A stretch of 64,000 nt of DNA from Curtobacterium sp. MCPF17_002. Lineage in GTDB: Bacteria > Actinomycetota > Actinomycetes > Actinomycetales > Microbacteriaceae. Made by a program: the position numbers and the translations under genes. The stretch lies in the NCBI RefSeq assembly GCF_003234115.2, contig NZ_CP126251.1:2294001-2358000 (forward strand), in the 5' to 3' direction. Below are positions 1-8,544 of the stretch, in pieces. The notes under the pieces are model-generated. The model did not search any database. It saw nothing but the letters and a program-made list of their open reading frames with translations, and was not told the DNA's origin. Position 1 is the stretch's first letter, and each line of letters starts with the position of its first letter.

Positions 1-725
1 AGTCGAGCGAGAAGCAGGCGCAGAAGGTCCGTCAGATGGAGTCCCGGATCGCGCGGCTCGACGAGGTCGAGGAGCCGCGCAAGGAGTGGCAGCTCGAGTT
101 CACGATCGGCAGCGCACCGCGGTCGTCGGCCGTCGTCGCGACCCTCGCCGACGCCACCTTCACGCAGGGCGACTTCACGCTCGGTCCGGTCTCGCTGCAG
201 GTCGACGGCGGCGACCGGATCGGCATCACCGGGCCGAACGGCGCCGGGAAGTCCACGCTGCTCCGGGCGCTGCTCGGCAAGCAGGACCCGACGACCGGCA
301 CGGCCTCACTCGGGTCGAGCGTCGCGGTCGGCGAGATCGACCAGGCACGCGCGGCGTTCACCGGCGAGCAGTCCCTCGCCGACGCGTTCGAGGCCATCGT
401 GCCCGAGTACACGACCGCCGACGTCCGGACGCTGCTCGCGAAGTTCGGGCTCAAGGCGGACCACGTCGGGCGTCCGGCGGGGGCGCTCTCCCCCGGGGAA
501 CGCACCCGCGCCGGACTCGCCCTGCTGCAGGCCCGCGGGGTGAACGTGCTCGTGCTCGACGAACCGACGAACCACCTCGACCTCGCAGCGATCGAGCAGC
601 TCGAGCAGGCGCTCGACTCCTACGACGGCACGCTCCTGCTCGTGACGCACGACCGCCGCATGCTCGAGACCGTCACGCTCGACCGGCAGTGGCTCGTCGA
701 GGCCGGGCGCGTCACGGAACGCTGA
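1..725 (+). CDS. ABC-F family ATPase, C-terminal part (start lies before the window)
   Basis: Cytoplasmic ATPase of the ABC-F type (ribosome-associated translation factors or antibiotic-resistance proteins; no transmembrane part). The reading frame is open from base 3, so the N-terminal ABC domain is missing from view. The visible part starts with a charged linker rich in Lys, Arg and Glu, then the second ABC domain: Walker A GPNGAGKST, signature LSPGERTRAGLALL (the usual SGGE variant replaced by SPGE), Walker B VLVLDEPTNHLD and the H-loop VTHD. Stop TGA at 723-725. The L,D-transpeptidase gene follows 34 bases downstream and may share its transcript. Family assignment is firm; which ABC-F subfamily cannot be told from half a protein. 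Confidence 0.9.
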   Translation, partial: SSEKQAQKVRQMESRIARLDEVEEPRKEWQLEFTIGSAPRSSAVVATLADATFTQGDFTLGPVSLQVDGGDRIGITGPNGAGKSTLLRALLGKQDPTTGTASLGSSVAVGEIDQARAAFTGEQSLADAFEAIVPEYTTADVRTLLAKFGLKADHVGRPAGALSPGERTRAGLALLQARGVNVLVLDEPTNHLDLAAIEQLEQALDSYDGTLLLVTHDRRMLETVTLDRQWLVEAGRVTER

Positions 726-759
726 CGGACCGCACGCTGATCGACGGAGGGGGACGCTG

Positions 760-1671
760 ATGCGACGCAGGCACTGGATCGCCGCCGCCGTCGGAGGCGC
801 GGCGGCGATGGCCGTCGCCGCCGCCGTGATCGTCGGGGTGACGCCGGACCGACCGGATGCCGCCCCGACCCGAGCGGAGCGGCCCACTCCGACCGTGACG
901 TCGACACCCGCACCGACACTCGCCGCCGTCCCCGCCGCCCCGTCCACTGCCACGCTCGCCGCGCTGCCGCTGGCGTTCCACGACGCCGTCGTCCCGGCGC
1001 TCCTCGACGGCACCACCGTGGAACCAGTCGACACCTGGCAGATCGCCACGCCGCGGCAGCCGCTCGTCCCCCTGTACGCGGAGTCGACCGCCCGCGCACG
1101 TCCCGTCGCGACGCTCTCGAACCGGGTGTCGACGATCGACCTGCCGGCGGCGACCGCCGTGTGGGGACGCTCGCCCGCCGTCGACGGCGGCATGCTGCTC
1201 CTGTCGACGCCTGCCCGGAACCGCACGCCGGGCGACGGCGGGGATCCGGACGCCCCGAGCGCCACCTTCGCCTGGGCCCGGGCCGCCGACTTCACGATCA
1301 CCACGACCGACCGGATGATCCGCGTCGACGTCGCCCGCAGCACCGTGTCCGTCATCACCCGCGCCGGGGAGCAGACCGCGACCGAGGCCGCCAGGCTCGG
1401 CACCCCCGAGGACCCCACACCCACCGCGACCGCGACCTACGTCGAAGCGGCGTACGTCGACACCCGCGTGACCTACACCCAGGGCAACCCGATCATCCTG
1501 ACCGGCGCGCACTCCGCACGCATCCCGTCGTACGGCGGCAACGCGGCCCTGACCGCGCTGCACTTCTACCCGGACCCGACCGGCAGCTCGCACGGCTGCG
1601 TGCGGATCTCAGCGGAGATGACCCGGACCCTCGCGGCACTGCCGGTCGGCACGCCGATCCGCTTCACCTGA
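760..1671 (+). CDS. L,D-transpeptidase (YkuD domain), membrane-anchored
   Basis: 303 residues. L,D-transpeptidases make 3-3 cross-links in peptidoglycan on the outer face of the membrane. Residues about 5-27 form one hydrophobic N-terminal segment after RRRH (signal anchor), followed by a Pro/Thr-rich linker to about residue 60. The C-terminal end carries the catalytic signature SSHGCVRIS with nucleophile Cys280 and the upstream His in ALHF, as expected for YkuD. Start ATG is preceded by GGAGGGGG. The gene converges with the P450 gene, with only 24 bases between stops. No LysM or Ig-like domain is evident, so it is a short member of the family. Confidence 0.88.
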   Translation: MRRRHWIAAAVGGAAAMAVAAAVIVGVTPDRPDAAPTRAERPTPTVTSTPAPTLAAVPAAPSTATLAALPLAFHDAVVPALLDGTTVEPVDTWQIATPRQPLVPLYAESTARARPVATLSNRVSTIDLPAATAVWGRSPAVDGGMLLLSTPARNRTPGDGGDPDAPSATFAWARAADFTITTTDRMIRVDVARSTVSVITRAGEQTATEAARLGTPEDPTPTATATYVEAAYVDTRVTYTQGNPIILTGAHSARIPSYGGNAALTALHFYPDPTGSSHGCVRISAEMTRTLAALPVGTPIRFT

Positions 1672-1695
1672 CGCCGCCACCACCGGCGGTCGCCG

Positions 1696-2976
1696 TCAGT
1701 GGAACGGGCAACGCCCGGCACTCGACGACCGGACGCGTCCGCCCGACGCGGGCTTCGTCGGCAGTCGACGTCGATCGACCTCGAGCCCCTCGTCGAGGAT
1801 CGTGACGCGGGGGTCGCTCAGCGCTGTCACGGCCGCGGCCAGGGCAGCGATGGCGACCTTCTCCCCCGGGCACCGGTGTCCCGTCGCGGCGTCGGCCCCG
1901 CCGTGCGGCACGAACGTCGCGAGGGCCTCGTAGTCGTCGACGCCGAGGAAGCGGCTCGGGTCGAAGGTGTCCGCATCACTCCAGGACCGGTCGTCGGTGT
2001 CCGTGCCGAGGATGTCGAGGAGCACCCGACCGCCGGCGGGCAGGTGTTCGCCGTCGAGCTCGACATCGGTCGTCGCCCACGCGGGCAGCATCGGCACGAA
2101 CGGTGCCGTACGGCGGATCTCCTGCGCGAACGCCACCGCGAGCGGACCGTCCGTCAGGCTGCGGCGTGACACGGTCTCCTCGGCGATGCGTCCCCGCCAC
2201 TCCGGGTGGTCGTGCAGCTCCTTCGCCGCGAAGGCGACGAACCGTGCGACGGCGATCGCGGGCCGGAAGCTGTTCTGCAGCTCGACGCCGGCCGTCTTCG
2301 GCGGCAGCAATGCGCCGTCGCGATCGCGGTGCCATGCCCACTCGTGCAACGCCGTGCCCGGTTCCGGGGTGAGCCGTCCGCCCCGGACCGCCTCGACGAG
2401 CCGCCGCGCGTGCCGGTCCGACCAGTGCCGGTTCCGCACCGCGAGCAGGTACTCGGGCGAGTACGGCACGCCGAACCCGTCCACGACCTGCGCCAGGCGG
2501 GCCGCCCAGCGGGTCTTCGCCGCCGGCGTGCCGGGAAGTCCCGCCCACCGCTGCACCGCCCGACCGATCGCGCCGACCCCGGCGTCGTACGCCGAGCGCC
2601 GACCGCCACCGATCCAGTCGTCGAGCTCCCGGCTCCACTCCTGGGCGAGGAGCGGCGTGAGACGCCGGACCTGCTCGTCCTCGTACGCCACGTCCATGAA
2701 GGTCGCCTTGCGGTGCCGGTGCTCGTCACCGTCGAGGGAGTGCACCGACCCGACGCCGAACAGGGTGCGCTGGACGATGGCCGGCATGGCGCCGTGCCTG
2801 GCCGTGCGGGCGCCGTCGTAGAACAACTCCACACCGGGCGCGCCGCGCACGAGGAGCGCCGGCTTGCCGAGCAGCCGGAACGGCACCGCGCGCGCCCCGG
2901 GCCGGGTTCGACGCCACAGGTGGGCGCCGAACCCGTAGCCGCGGATCAGGAGCGAGAGGGAGTCGTCGATCGCCAT
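1696..2976 (-). CDS. Cytochrome P450 of the CYP152 (fatty-acid peroxygenase/decarboxylase) type
   Basis: 426 residues. The heme-binding region reads GHRCPGE with ligand Cys369, and the I-helix region reads SFRPAIAV, keeping the Arg-Pro pair that binds the fatty-acid carboxylate in P450 BS-beta and OleT. The N-terminus (SLSLLIRGY, then LLGK, then FYD, LFGVGSVHSLDG, HRK) also follows the CYP152 pattern. Known members use hydrogen peroxide to hydroxylate or decarboxylate fatty acids and need no redox partner; none is encoded nearby. The start is ATG with no clear ribosome site. The gene begins 28 bases after the gluconokinase stop and is probably the last gene of the gntP-gntK transcript, an unexpected partner for gluconate use. 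The exact reaction is not predictable. Confidence 0.85.
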   Translation of the reverse strand: MAIDDSLSLLIRGYGFGAHLWRRTRPGARAVPFRLLGKPALLVRGAPGVELFYDGARTARHGAMPAIVQRTLFGVGSVHSLDGDEHRHRKATFMDVAYEDEQVRRLTPLLAQEWSRELDDWIGGGRRSAYDAGVGAIGRAVQRWAGLPGTPAAKTRWAARLAQVVDGFGVPYSPEYLLAVRNRHWSDRHARRLVEAVRGGRLTPEPGTALHEWAWHRDRDGALLPPKTAGVELQNSFRPAIAVARFVAFAAKELHDHPEWRGRIAEETVSRRSLTDGPLAVAFAQEIRRTAPFVPMLPAWATTDVELDGEHLPAGGRVLLDILGTDTDDRSWSDADTFDPSRFLGVDDYEALATFVPHGGADAATGHRCPGEKVAIAALAAAVTALSDPRVTILDEGLEVDRRRLPTKPASGGRVRSSSAGRCPFH

Positions 2977-3003
2977 GCGGCCATGCTGCCGGTGACCGCC
3001 CGA

Positions 3004-3537
3004 TCAGCCTCTCGGGATGGGCTGCAGCGCGAGACGTTCGAGGACCTCGGCGCTCTCCTCTTGCGGGGTGCGGTCGGCTGCGATCGTGACGTGTGCTTCG
3101 TCCGGCTGCGGCGGCTCGAGCGTGGCGAGCTGCGATGCGAGCAGCGACGTGGGCATGAAGTGGCCGGAGCGCTGCGTCATCCGGTCCTCGATCAGGGTGC
3201 CGTCGCCGGCGACGTGGACGAACACCACGCCGGGCGCCCGCAGCACGTCACGGTAGGACCGCTTGAGTGCCGAGCACGTCACGACCCCGGGGGTCCCGCC
3301 GTCGAGGTGGTCTCGGATCCACGCCGCGATGACGTCGAGCCAGGGCCAGCGGTCCTCGTCGGTCAGCGGCGTGCCCGCGTGCATCTTGTCGACGTTCACC
3401 TGGGGGTGCATGGCGTCGCCCTCGGCGAAGTCCCATCCGAGCTGCTCGGCGACCATCGCGGCCACCGTGGACTTCCCCGATCCGGAGACGCCCATCACGA
3501 CGAGGACGCGGGCGTCGAGCTGGTCGTCGCCGCTCAA
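3004..3537 (-). CDS. gntK: Gluconokinase
   Basis: 177 residues when started at TTG (3537-3535), which overlaps the stop codon of gntP (TTGA). It phosphorylates gluconate to 6-phosphogluconate with ATP, feeding the pentose phosphate route. P-loop MGVSGSGKST at residues 15-24, then EGDAMHPQVNVDKMHAGTPLTDEDRWPWL in pieces typical of the GntK family, CSALKRSYRD and the RSGHFMPTSLLASQ region. The TTG start puts 14 residues before the P-loop, as in known GntK proteins; a GTG a few codons later is the alternative. Translationally coupled to the permease upstream and followed after 28 bases by the CYP152 gene. Confidence 0.9.
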   Translation of the reverse strand: MSGDDQLDARVLVVMGVSGSGKSTVAAMVAEQLGWDFAEGDAMHPQVNVDKMHAGTPLTDEDRWPWLDVIAAWIRDHLDGGTPGVVTCSALKRSYRDVLRAPGVVFVHVAGDGTLIEDRMTQRSGHFMPTSLLASQLATLEPPQPDEAHVTIAADRTPQEESAEVLERLALQPIPRG

Positions 3538-5090
3538 TGGATGAACACCCCCGCGAGCAGCACCCCGAGCAGACCGAGCACCGAGATGAGGCACTCGAGC
3601 ACCGTCCAGGTCTTGAACGTCTGCCCGACCGTCGTGTTGAGGTACCCCTTCACGAGCCAGAACCCGGCGTCGTTCACGTGCGACAGGAACACCGACCCCG
3701 CGCCGATCGCCAGGACGAGCAGCGAGGTCATCGGCGACGACAGGTCGTGCGCGATCGGGGCCATGATGCCGGCCGCGGTGACGGTGGCCACGGTGGCCGA
3801 ACCGGTCGCCACCCGGACGAGCGCCGAGACGACCCACGCCACGAGCAGCACCGAGATGCCGGAGTCCTTCACGGCGTCCGCGATCACCCCGCCGATCCCG
3901 GTGTCGATGAGCACCTGCTTGAAGCCACCGCCGGCACCGACGATGAGCAGCACGCCCGCGACGGGCGGCAGCGCGCTCTCGAGCGACTTCGAGACGGCCG
4001 AGCGGTCCATCCCACCGCCGATGGCGAAGAAGACCATCGCGTAGACGGCGGCGATCCCGATGGCGATCATCGGCGACCCGAGGAAGTCGAGCAGGCTCAC
4101 CCACGCGCCGGAGGCGTCGGGCACGGTCGCCTCGCGGATCGCCTGCGCGAGCATGAGCACGACGGGCAGCAGGATGCCGACCAGCGCGACCGTGAAGGAC
4201 GGGCTGCGCGGTTCGCTGATGACGCGGGTGAAGTCGCTCTTGCCGTGGGGAAGGGACGCCGTGTCCTGCGTGGCGGGGCCGCGCCGCGCCTCCCGGCCGT
4301 CTTGCGCGGGGTCCCCGGAACCGGAGCCGCTGCCGCCACGCGACCCGAACATGTCCGGGGCGGGGATGTCGACCCAGCGCGCCGCGAAGCGGGCGAAGAC
4401 CGGGCCGGCCAGGACGATGACGGGGATCGCGAGCACGATGCCGAAGGCGAGGGTCGTGCCGAGGTTCGCGCCGACGGTCGAGATCGCGACGAGCGGACCG
4501 GGGTGCGGCGGCACGAAGGCGTGCATCGTCGAGAGGCCGACGAGTGCGGGCACGGCGATCTTCATGATCGGGACGTCGCTGCGCTTCGCGACGAGGACGA
4601 TGATCGGGATGAGGAGCACCAGGCCGACCTCGAAGAACATCGGCAGGCCGATGAGCGCACCGATGAGCGCCATCGTCCACGGCAGCGCCGCCTTCGACGA
4701 CTTCCGCACGAGCGTGTCCACCACCCGGTCGGCCGCCCCGGAGTCGACGAGCATCTTGCCGAACATCGAGCCGAGACCGACCAGGATGCCGACGCTCGTC
4801 ATCGTCGCGCCGAACCCGTTGCCGAAGCTCGTGACCGAGGCGTCGGGCGCGAGACCGGCGCCGATGCCGACGCCGAGCGCGCCGATCGTCAGCGCGATGA
4901 ACGGGTGCACCTTGAGCCACGTGATGAGCACGATGATCACGACGATGCCGATGAGCGCCGCGATGATGAGCTGGGCCACGGGGCCGGACGGGTCGACCGT
5001 CTGGGTGCCGCCGCCGTCGGCCGCGAGGAACGTCACCGCGTGGGCACCGCCCGACGCAGTCCCGAGGTCGGAGTGGAGCGCGTGAGGCAT
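3534..5090 (-). CDS. gntP: GntP family gluconate permease
   Basis: 518 residues, integral membrane protein with about 12-14 hydrophobic segments. Family members import gluconate or related sugar acids by proton symport. Recognised by the N-terminal block (WLKVHPFIALTIGALGVGI in part), PPHPGP, VGAGGGFKQVLIDTGIG and the closing LSHVNDAGFWLVKGYL. A hydrophilic Gly/Ser/Asp-rich cytoplasmic loop lies near residues 240-290, as is common in this family. The start chosen is ATG 5090, which has AGGAAGGGG five bases upstream; a frame continues 28 codons further but crosses the probable promoter. First gene of the gntP-gntK-CYP152 unit; the palindrome at 5178-5191 lies about 90 bases upstream. Confidence 0.92.
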   Translation of the reverse strand: MPHALHSDLGTASGGAHAVTFLAADGGGTQTVDPSGPVAQLIIAALIGIVVIIVLITWLKVHPFIALTIGALGVGIGAGLAPDASVTSFGNGFGATMTSVGILVGLGSMFGKMLVDSGAADRVVDTLVRKSSKAALPWTMALIGALIGLPMFFEVGLVLLIPIIVLVAKRSDVPIMKIAVPALVGLSTMHAFVPPHPGPLVAISTVGANLGTTLAFGIVLAIPVIVLAGPVFARFAARWVDIPAPDMFGSRGGSGSGSGDPAQDGREARRGPATQDTASLPHGKSDFTRVISEPRSPSFTVALVGILLPVVLMLAQAIREATVPDASGAWVSLLDFLGSPMIAIGIAAVYAMVFFAIGGGMDRSAVSKSLESALPPVAGVLLIVGAGGGFKQVLIDTGIGGVIADAVKDSGISVLLVAWVVSALVRVATGSATVATVTAAGIMAPIAHDLSSPMTSLLVLAIGAGSVFLSHVNDAGFWLVKGYLNTTVGQTFKTWTVLECLISVLGLLGVLLAGVFIH

Positions 5091-5177
5091 CGGTGCCCCT
5101 TCCTGGAGCCGCTGCCGCGCGGCTCCGTCGCCTTCGTGTCGAGACGGTCTGGCGCTGCGCGCACCGACCGTCAATAA

Positions 5178-5191
5178 TCTGATTAATCAGA
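5178..5191. promoter_or_regulatory. 14-bp perfect palindrome, likely GntR-family operator
   Basis: TCTGATTAATCAGA is a perfect inverted repeat in an AT-rich island (about 5171-5196) between gntP (minus) and the GntR-type regulator gene (plus). GntR/FadR repressors bind short palindromes of this kind. The AT-rich hexamers around it (GATTAT on the minus strand, TATACG on the plus strand) could be -10 boxes, so binding would block both promoters. Operator assignment is inference. Confidence 0.6.
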
Positions 5192-5295
5192 CTATACGAC
5201 GATCCGCCGCGCGGCATCCGCCCTCGGAGGCAGTCTGCCGATTCGATGGACCCGACGTCACGCCCACCGCGCGTGCCGTACTGCATGGAGGAACG

Positions 5296-6084
5296 ATGGC
5301 GCCCGAGCCGCGCGAGAACGGGGCACCCGACCGGGTACCGCACGACCGCGGGCAGCACGACCGCGGGCTGGGTCGTGCACTGGGTCGCGCGCACGGTCGT
5401 GGGCTGCACGGCCACGTGCTCGACGCGCTGGGGCAACGCATCGTCGACGGAGCCATCGCACCGGGGTCGGTCCTCCGTCCTGAACTGGTCGCGGACGAGT
5501 TCGGCGTGTCGCGGTCGGTCGTCCGCGAGGCCCTCCGCGTCCTCCAGTCACTCGGCCTCGTCGAACCCCGGCAGCGCGTCGGCACGCAGGTGCTCGGCAC
5601 CGGGTCGTGGGAGTTGCTCGCGCCGACGGTCATCCGGTGGCGGGGCGCGTCGCCTTCGTACTTCGTCCAGCAGCGCGAACTGCTCGAGCTGCGGCTCGGG
5701 GTCGAACCGGTCGCTGCAGCCCTGGCCTCCGGCACCCCGGGAGCGCACGCGGTCCTCGACGCCGCGCGGGACATGCTCGACGCCAGCACGGAGGAGAACA
5801 GTCGCGCCTACCTCGAGGCCGACGTCCGCTTCCACCGCGCACTCCTGACCGCGTCCGGCAACGCGGTGTTCACCCACTTCGCGGGCACCGTCGAGGCGCT
5901 GCTGCGCACCCGGACCTCCGAGTCGCGCGACACCATCACCCGGTGGACGCACGACGCCGCGGCCCGGCACCTCGCCGCCGCGGAGGCCCTCGTCGCCGGC
6001 GACGTCGCCGCCGCCTCGGCAGCGACGACCGAGCTCGTGCGCGTCACCCGGGACGAGTTCATCGCCGAGGCCCCCGCCGACTGA
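5296..6084 (+). CDS. GntR family transcriptional regulator, FadR/FCD subfamily
   Basis: 262 residues. Winged helix-turn-helix at about residues 40-105 (HVLDALGQRIVDGAIAPGS, then ELVADEFGVSRSVVREALR and LGLVEPRQRVGTQV), followed by an FCD ligand domain with LELRLGVEP, the metal-ligand stretch DVRFHRALL and a late H-x-AAAEAL helix. Members of this subfamily sense sugar acids or other carboxylates and usually repress adjacent catabolic genes. The start ATG follows GGAGGAACG. Divergent from the gluconate genes, so gluconate or 6-phosphogluconate is the likely signal (inference). The first 35 residues are an Arg/His/Gly-rich extension without known function. Confidence 0.88.
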   Translation: MAPEPRENGAPDRVPHDRGQHDRGLGRALGRAHGRGLHGHVLDALGQRIVDGAIAPGSVLRPELVADEFGVSRSVVREALRVLQSLGLVEPRQRVGTQVLGTGSWELLAPTVIRWRGASPSYFVQQRELLELRLGVEPVAAALASGTPGAHAVLDAARDMLDASTEENSRAYLEADVRFHRALLTASGNAVFTHFAGTVEALLRTRTSESRDTITRWTHDAAARHLAAAEALVAGDVAAASAATTELVRVTRDEFIAEAPAD

Positions 6085-6157
6085 CGTCCGGCTCGCGCCC
6101 GGTGTGCCGCGCCCCGGGTCGGCGCCCCGGTGTGCCGCGGTTGCCGCCCCGTCCTGC

Positions 6158-6475
6158 GCGTTCCTGCCCATCACGCCCGACATGGGATGCAGAATCGCGC
6201 ATAGGAGGCCGGAAAAACCTGTCTCCTATGCGCGGAACAGCACCCTACGAGCGGAACGGCCCACGCGGGTGGGCGGTGACCGGGTGACGGCCTGGAGGCG
6301 CGGTGCGGGGCCGCCACGCGCCTCCAGGCCTGCAGTGGGGTGCGTTCCTGCCCATCGCACCCGACGTAGGAAGCGGAAACGCGCGTAGGGGGTCGGAAAA
6401 ACCTGCCTCCTACGAGCGAAACAGCACCCTACGCGCGGAACGGCCGCCTACGAGCGGAACGGCACGCTACGCGCG
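6158..6475. repeat. Duplicated hairpin unit with a 19-bp tandem repeat (family D)
   Basis: This stretch between gntR and the GNAT gene holds no gene. Two copies of a unit of about 105 bases (6158-6262 and 6342-6444) share GCGTTCCTGCCCATC, a hairpin and a repeat tail. Hairpin 1 pairs 6196-6207 with 6223-6234; hairpin 2 pairs 6384-6392 with 6406-6414. Both loops contain GGAAAAACCTG. One A-T pair of the first stem is a G-C pair in the second. After each hairpin follow units with consensus CCTACGMGCGGAACRGC at a 19-bp period (6225, 6244; then 6409, 6428, 6447, 6466). The last unit overlaps the stop codon of the GNAT gene. A family A palindrome lies between the two copies. Confidence 0.8.
6289..6330. 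repeat. Family A palindrome (CTGGAGGCGCG type)
   Basis: 14-bp perfect arms GGCCTGGAGGCGCG (6289-6302) and its complement (6317-6330) around a 14-base GC-rich loop. It sits inside the family D region, downstream of gntR, and could act as its terminator. Other members are listed at 17764, 23459, 26345, 29000, 41490, 46287 and 50308. Confidence 0.75.
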
Positions 6476-7075
6476 GGTGCGGGCGAAGAGGCGGGGGCCG
6501 CGCAACCGCAGCCGCATCGTGACCGTGCCGAGCCAGCGGTCGTACTTGTAGCCGACCTTGCCCATGCGACCGACCTCCTCGAAGCCGAGCCGCGCGTGCA
6601 GGCGGATCGACGCCTCGGCCTGGCGGTCGGCGATGACGGCGACGACCTCGCGGACGCCGGCCGAGCGGCACTCGTCGATGAGCGCCTCCATGAGCGCACG
6701 ACCGAGGCCCTTGCCACCCGAGGCAGCGCCGAGGTAGATCGAGTCCTCGACGACGCGGTTCGACCGGTCCCGGGGGTTCCACGCGTCGACGAGGGCGTAC
6801 CCGAGCACCTGACCGGCCGGGTTCACCGCCACGAGGAACGGCAGCTTCCGCTTCCGGATGTCGTCGTAGCGGCGCTTCCACGCGGCGAAGGTGAACGCCG
6901 ACGGGTCGAAGGTCACCGACGAGTTCCGGACGTAGTGCGTGTGGATCTCACGGATGTCGGGCAGATCCGAGGGCTCGGCCGCACGGATCGTGTACGTGAA
7001 CGCGGCCTCGGACGGCACCGGAGCGCGCAGGTGTCGCGGCAGCACGCGCCGTCGCTGGTATTCCTCCTCGAGCAC
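6467..7075 (-). CDS. GNAT N-acetyltransferase, phosphinothricin-acetyltransferase-like
   Basis: 202 residues. Acetyl-CoA-dependent N-acetyltransferase fold: after an N-terminal 28-residue extension comes YTIRAAEPSDLPDIREIHTHYV, the PAT-type TFD block, VVEDSIYLGAASGGKGLGRALMEALI in pieces (the pyrophosphate-binding Q/R-x-x-G-x-G/A site read as GGKGLGRAL) and LHARLGFEEVGRMGKVGYK. This order matches the PAT/Bar group, whose natural substrates are often amino acids such as methionine sulfone analogues. Start is GTG at 7075, six bases after a TAGGCT box, so the mRNA is probably leaderless. Substrate unknown. Confidence 0.82.
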   Translation of the reverse strand: MLEEEYQRRRVLPRHLRAPVPSEAAFTYTIRAAEPSDLPDIREIHTHYVRNSSVTFDPSAFTFAAWKRRYDDIRKRKLPFLVAVNPAGQVLGYALVDAWNPRDRSNRVVEDSIYLGAASGGKGLGRALMEALIDECRSAGVREVVAVIADRQAEASIRLHARLGFEEVGRMGKVGYKYDRWLGTVTMRLRLRGPRLFARTRA

Positions 7076-7081
7076 GGACCG

Positions 7082-7087
7082 AGCCTA
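7082..7087 (-). promoter_or_regulatory. -10 box TAGGCT of the GNAT gene
   Basis: TAGGCT on the minus strand ends six bases before the GTG start at 7075, the spacing of a leaderless promoter. It overlaps the 3' end of ung. Confidence 0.5.
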
Positions 7088-7789
7088 TGCCGCCGAGGGA
7101 CGCTCGGGTCCGTCGGGGAGTGCCCAGTTCACGGGGTCCGCGCCCTGGGCGACGAGCAGCTCGTTCACCTGCGAGAACGGGCGACTGCCGAAGAACCCGC
7201 GCGAGGCGCTGAGCGGGCTCGGGTGCGCCGAAGCCACCACCGCGGTGTCACCGAGGAGTGGCCGGACCGATCCGGCCTGCGCGCCCCAGAGCACCGCGAC
7301 GAGCGGGGTCCCCCGTGCGACGAGTGCCCGGACGGCCTGGTCGGTGACGGCTTCCCACCCCTTGCCACGGTGACTCCCCGCGTCGCCGGAGCGCACGGTG
7401 AGGACCCGGTTGAGCAGCAGGACGCCCTGCGACGACCACCGACGGAGGTCCCCGTGCGCGGGCGGGGTCACGCCGAGGTCCGCCTCGAGCTCGCGGTAGA
7501 TGTTCGCCAGGCTGCGGGGCACCGGACGCACGTGCGGGTCGACGGCGAAGGACAGGCCGATCGGGTGCCCCGGCGTCGGGTACGGGTCCTGCCCGACGAC
7601 GAGCACCTTCACGGCGTCGAACGGGTCGGCGAAGGCGCGGAGCACGTGGTCCCCCGCGGGGAGGTAGGGCCGGCCGGCGGCCACCTCGTCGCGCAGCCAC
7701 GCGCCCATCCGGTGGACGTCGTCCTCGACCGGGGCGAGCGCGCGGGCCCAGCCCGGGTCGACCAGGTCGGCGAGCGGGTGCGGCTGCAC
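7085..7789 (-). CDS. ung: Uracil-DNA glycosylase, family 1
   Basis: 234 residues. Removes uracil from DNA as the first step of base excision repair. Motifs in order: [20 protein letters not shown] (water-activating loop; His of GQDPYH replaced by Pro, common in actinobacterial Ung), [23 protein letters not shown], and the DNA-minor-groove loop [19 protein letters not shown] followed by [14 protein letters not shown]. Full family length. Start chosen at GTG 7789 because the frame has no earlier ATG, GTG or TTG after the stop of the upstream gene; a weak ribosome site makes this moderately certain. It follows the S51-like gene by 11 bases, so the two are probably co-transcribed. Confidence 0.92.
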   Translation of the reverse strand: MQPHPLADLVDPGWARALAPVEDDVHRMGAWLRDEVAAGRPYLPAGDHVLRAFADPFDAVKVLVVGQDPYPTPGHPIGLSFAVDPHVRPVPRSLANIYRELEADLGVTPPAHGDLRRWSSQGVLLLNRVLTVRSGDAGSHRGKGWEAVTDQAVRALVARGTPLVAVLWGAQAGSVRPLLGDTAVVASAHPSPLSASRGFFGSRPFSQVNELLVAQGADPVNWALPDGPERPSAA

Positions 7790-7800
7790 GGGGTCGGTGC

Positions 7801-8544
7801 CTACGCGCCCATGGTGGCGACGGAGACCGACTCCTCGCCGGCGACGACACGCCAGACGCTGCCGGTCCCACGGACCTCGAGCGCACCCTCGCCGACGACG
7901 AGCGTGGTGTCCTCGTCGATCGCCAGGCCCGCGGTCACGAACTCGGCCTCGGCGCTCGCGATGAGCCGGGCGAGCGTGCCGGCCTGGACGGCGTGCACGT
8001 CGATGGTCAGGTCGACCAGGCCGAGTCCCTCGCGGAGCTCGACCTCGTCCAGCCCCTCGGACGCCTCCTCGGGGCAGATCTCGACGCCGCCGATGCGCCA
8101 ACCGCCGACCAGTGCCCGGTCGGCGGCGATCATCGCGCCGGCCGAGTAGCCGAGGTACGGCAGGCCGTCGGCGACGAGCAGACGGATCTGGTCGACGAGC
8201 GGGGCGACGCCGTCGAGGTAGTGCGGGGTGACCCCGCCGCCGACGACCAGGGCGTCGACGTCGCTGAGGACGGTGGTGCTGAAGACCTCGCCCGGGGCGA
8301 TCTCCGTCACGACGACCTCGGCCTGGCGGGCGCCGCCGAGGACCTCGGCGATGTCCGCGGTGGACTCGGGGCTGCTGGCGACTCCGGCGGCTCCGGCGAC
8401 CCCGGCGGCTCCGGCAACGGAGAGCAGGGCGATCCGCGGCACGGTCCGGCCGACGGCAGCGGAGCGTGCGGTGGCCTCGGCGAGGAACGGCGCGGCGGCG
8501 TCCGAGGCGGCGAAGGGTCCGCCGCCGACGAGGTGGATGCTCAC
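7801..8544 (-). CDS. Peptidase S51 / cyanophycinase-like hydrolase
   Basis: 247 residues. Class-I glutamine-amidotransferase-like fold of the S51 group (dipeptidase E, cyanophycinase). The nucleophile elbow is GYSAGAM with Ser as nucleophile, preceded by [16 protein letters not shown] and followed by the [13 protein letters not shown] helix that supplies the His in this family. An Ala/Gly-rich segment ([13 protein letters not shown]) near residue 45 is encoded by tandem short repeats and is probably a surface loop. GTG start at 8544 overlaps the stop of the upstream phosphoribosyltransferase (GTGA), showing translational coupling. Substrate unknown. Confidence 0.72.
   Translation of the reverse strand: MSIHLVGGGPFAASDAAAPFLAEATARSAAVGRTVPRIALLSVAGAAGVAGAAGVASSPESTADIAEVLGGARQAEVVVTEIAPGEVFSTTVLSDVDALVVGGGVTPHYLDGVAPLVDQIRLLVADGLPYLGYSAGAMIAADRALVGGWRIGGVEICPEEASEGLDEVELREGLGLVDLTIDVHAVQAGTLARLIASAEAEFVTAGLAIDEDTTLVVGEGALEVRGTGSVWRVVAGEESVSVATMGA

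Noticed and set aside
3537..5177. Long open frame on the plus strand opposite gntP
   Set aside because: It is the complement of a clear permease gene, Arg/Asp/His-rich, with no family features; an effect of high GC content.
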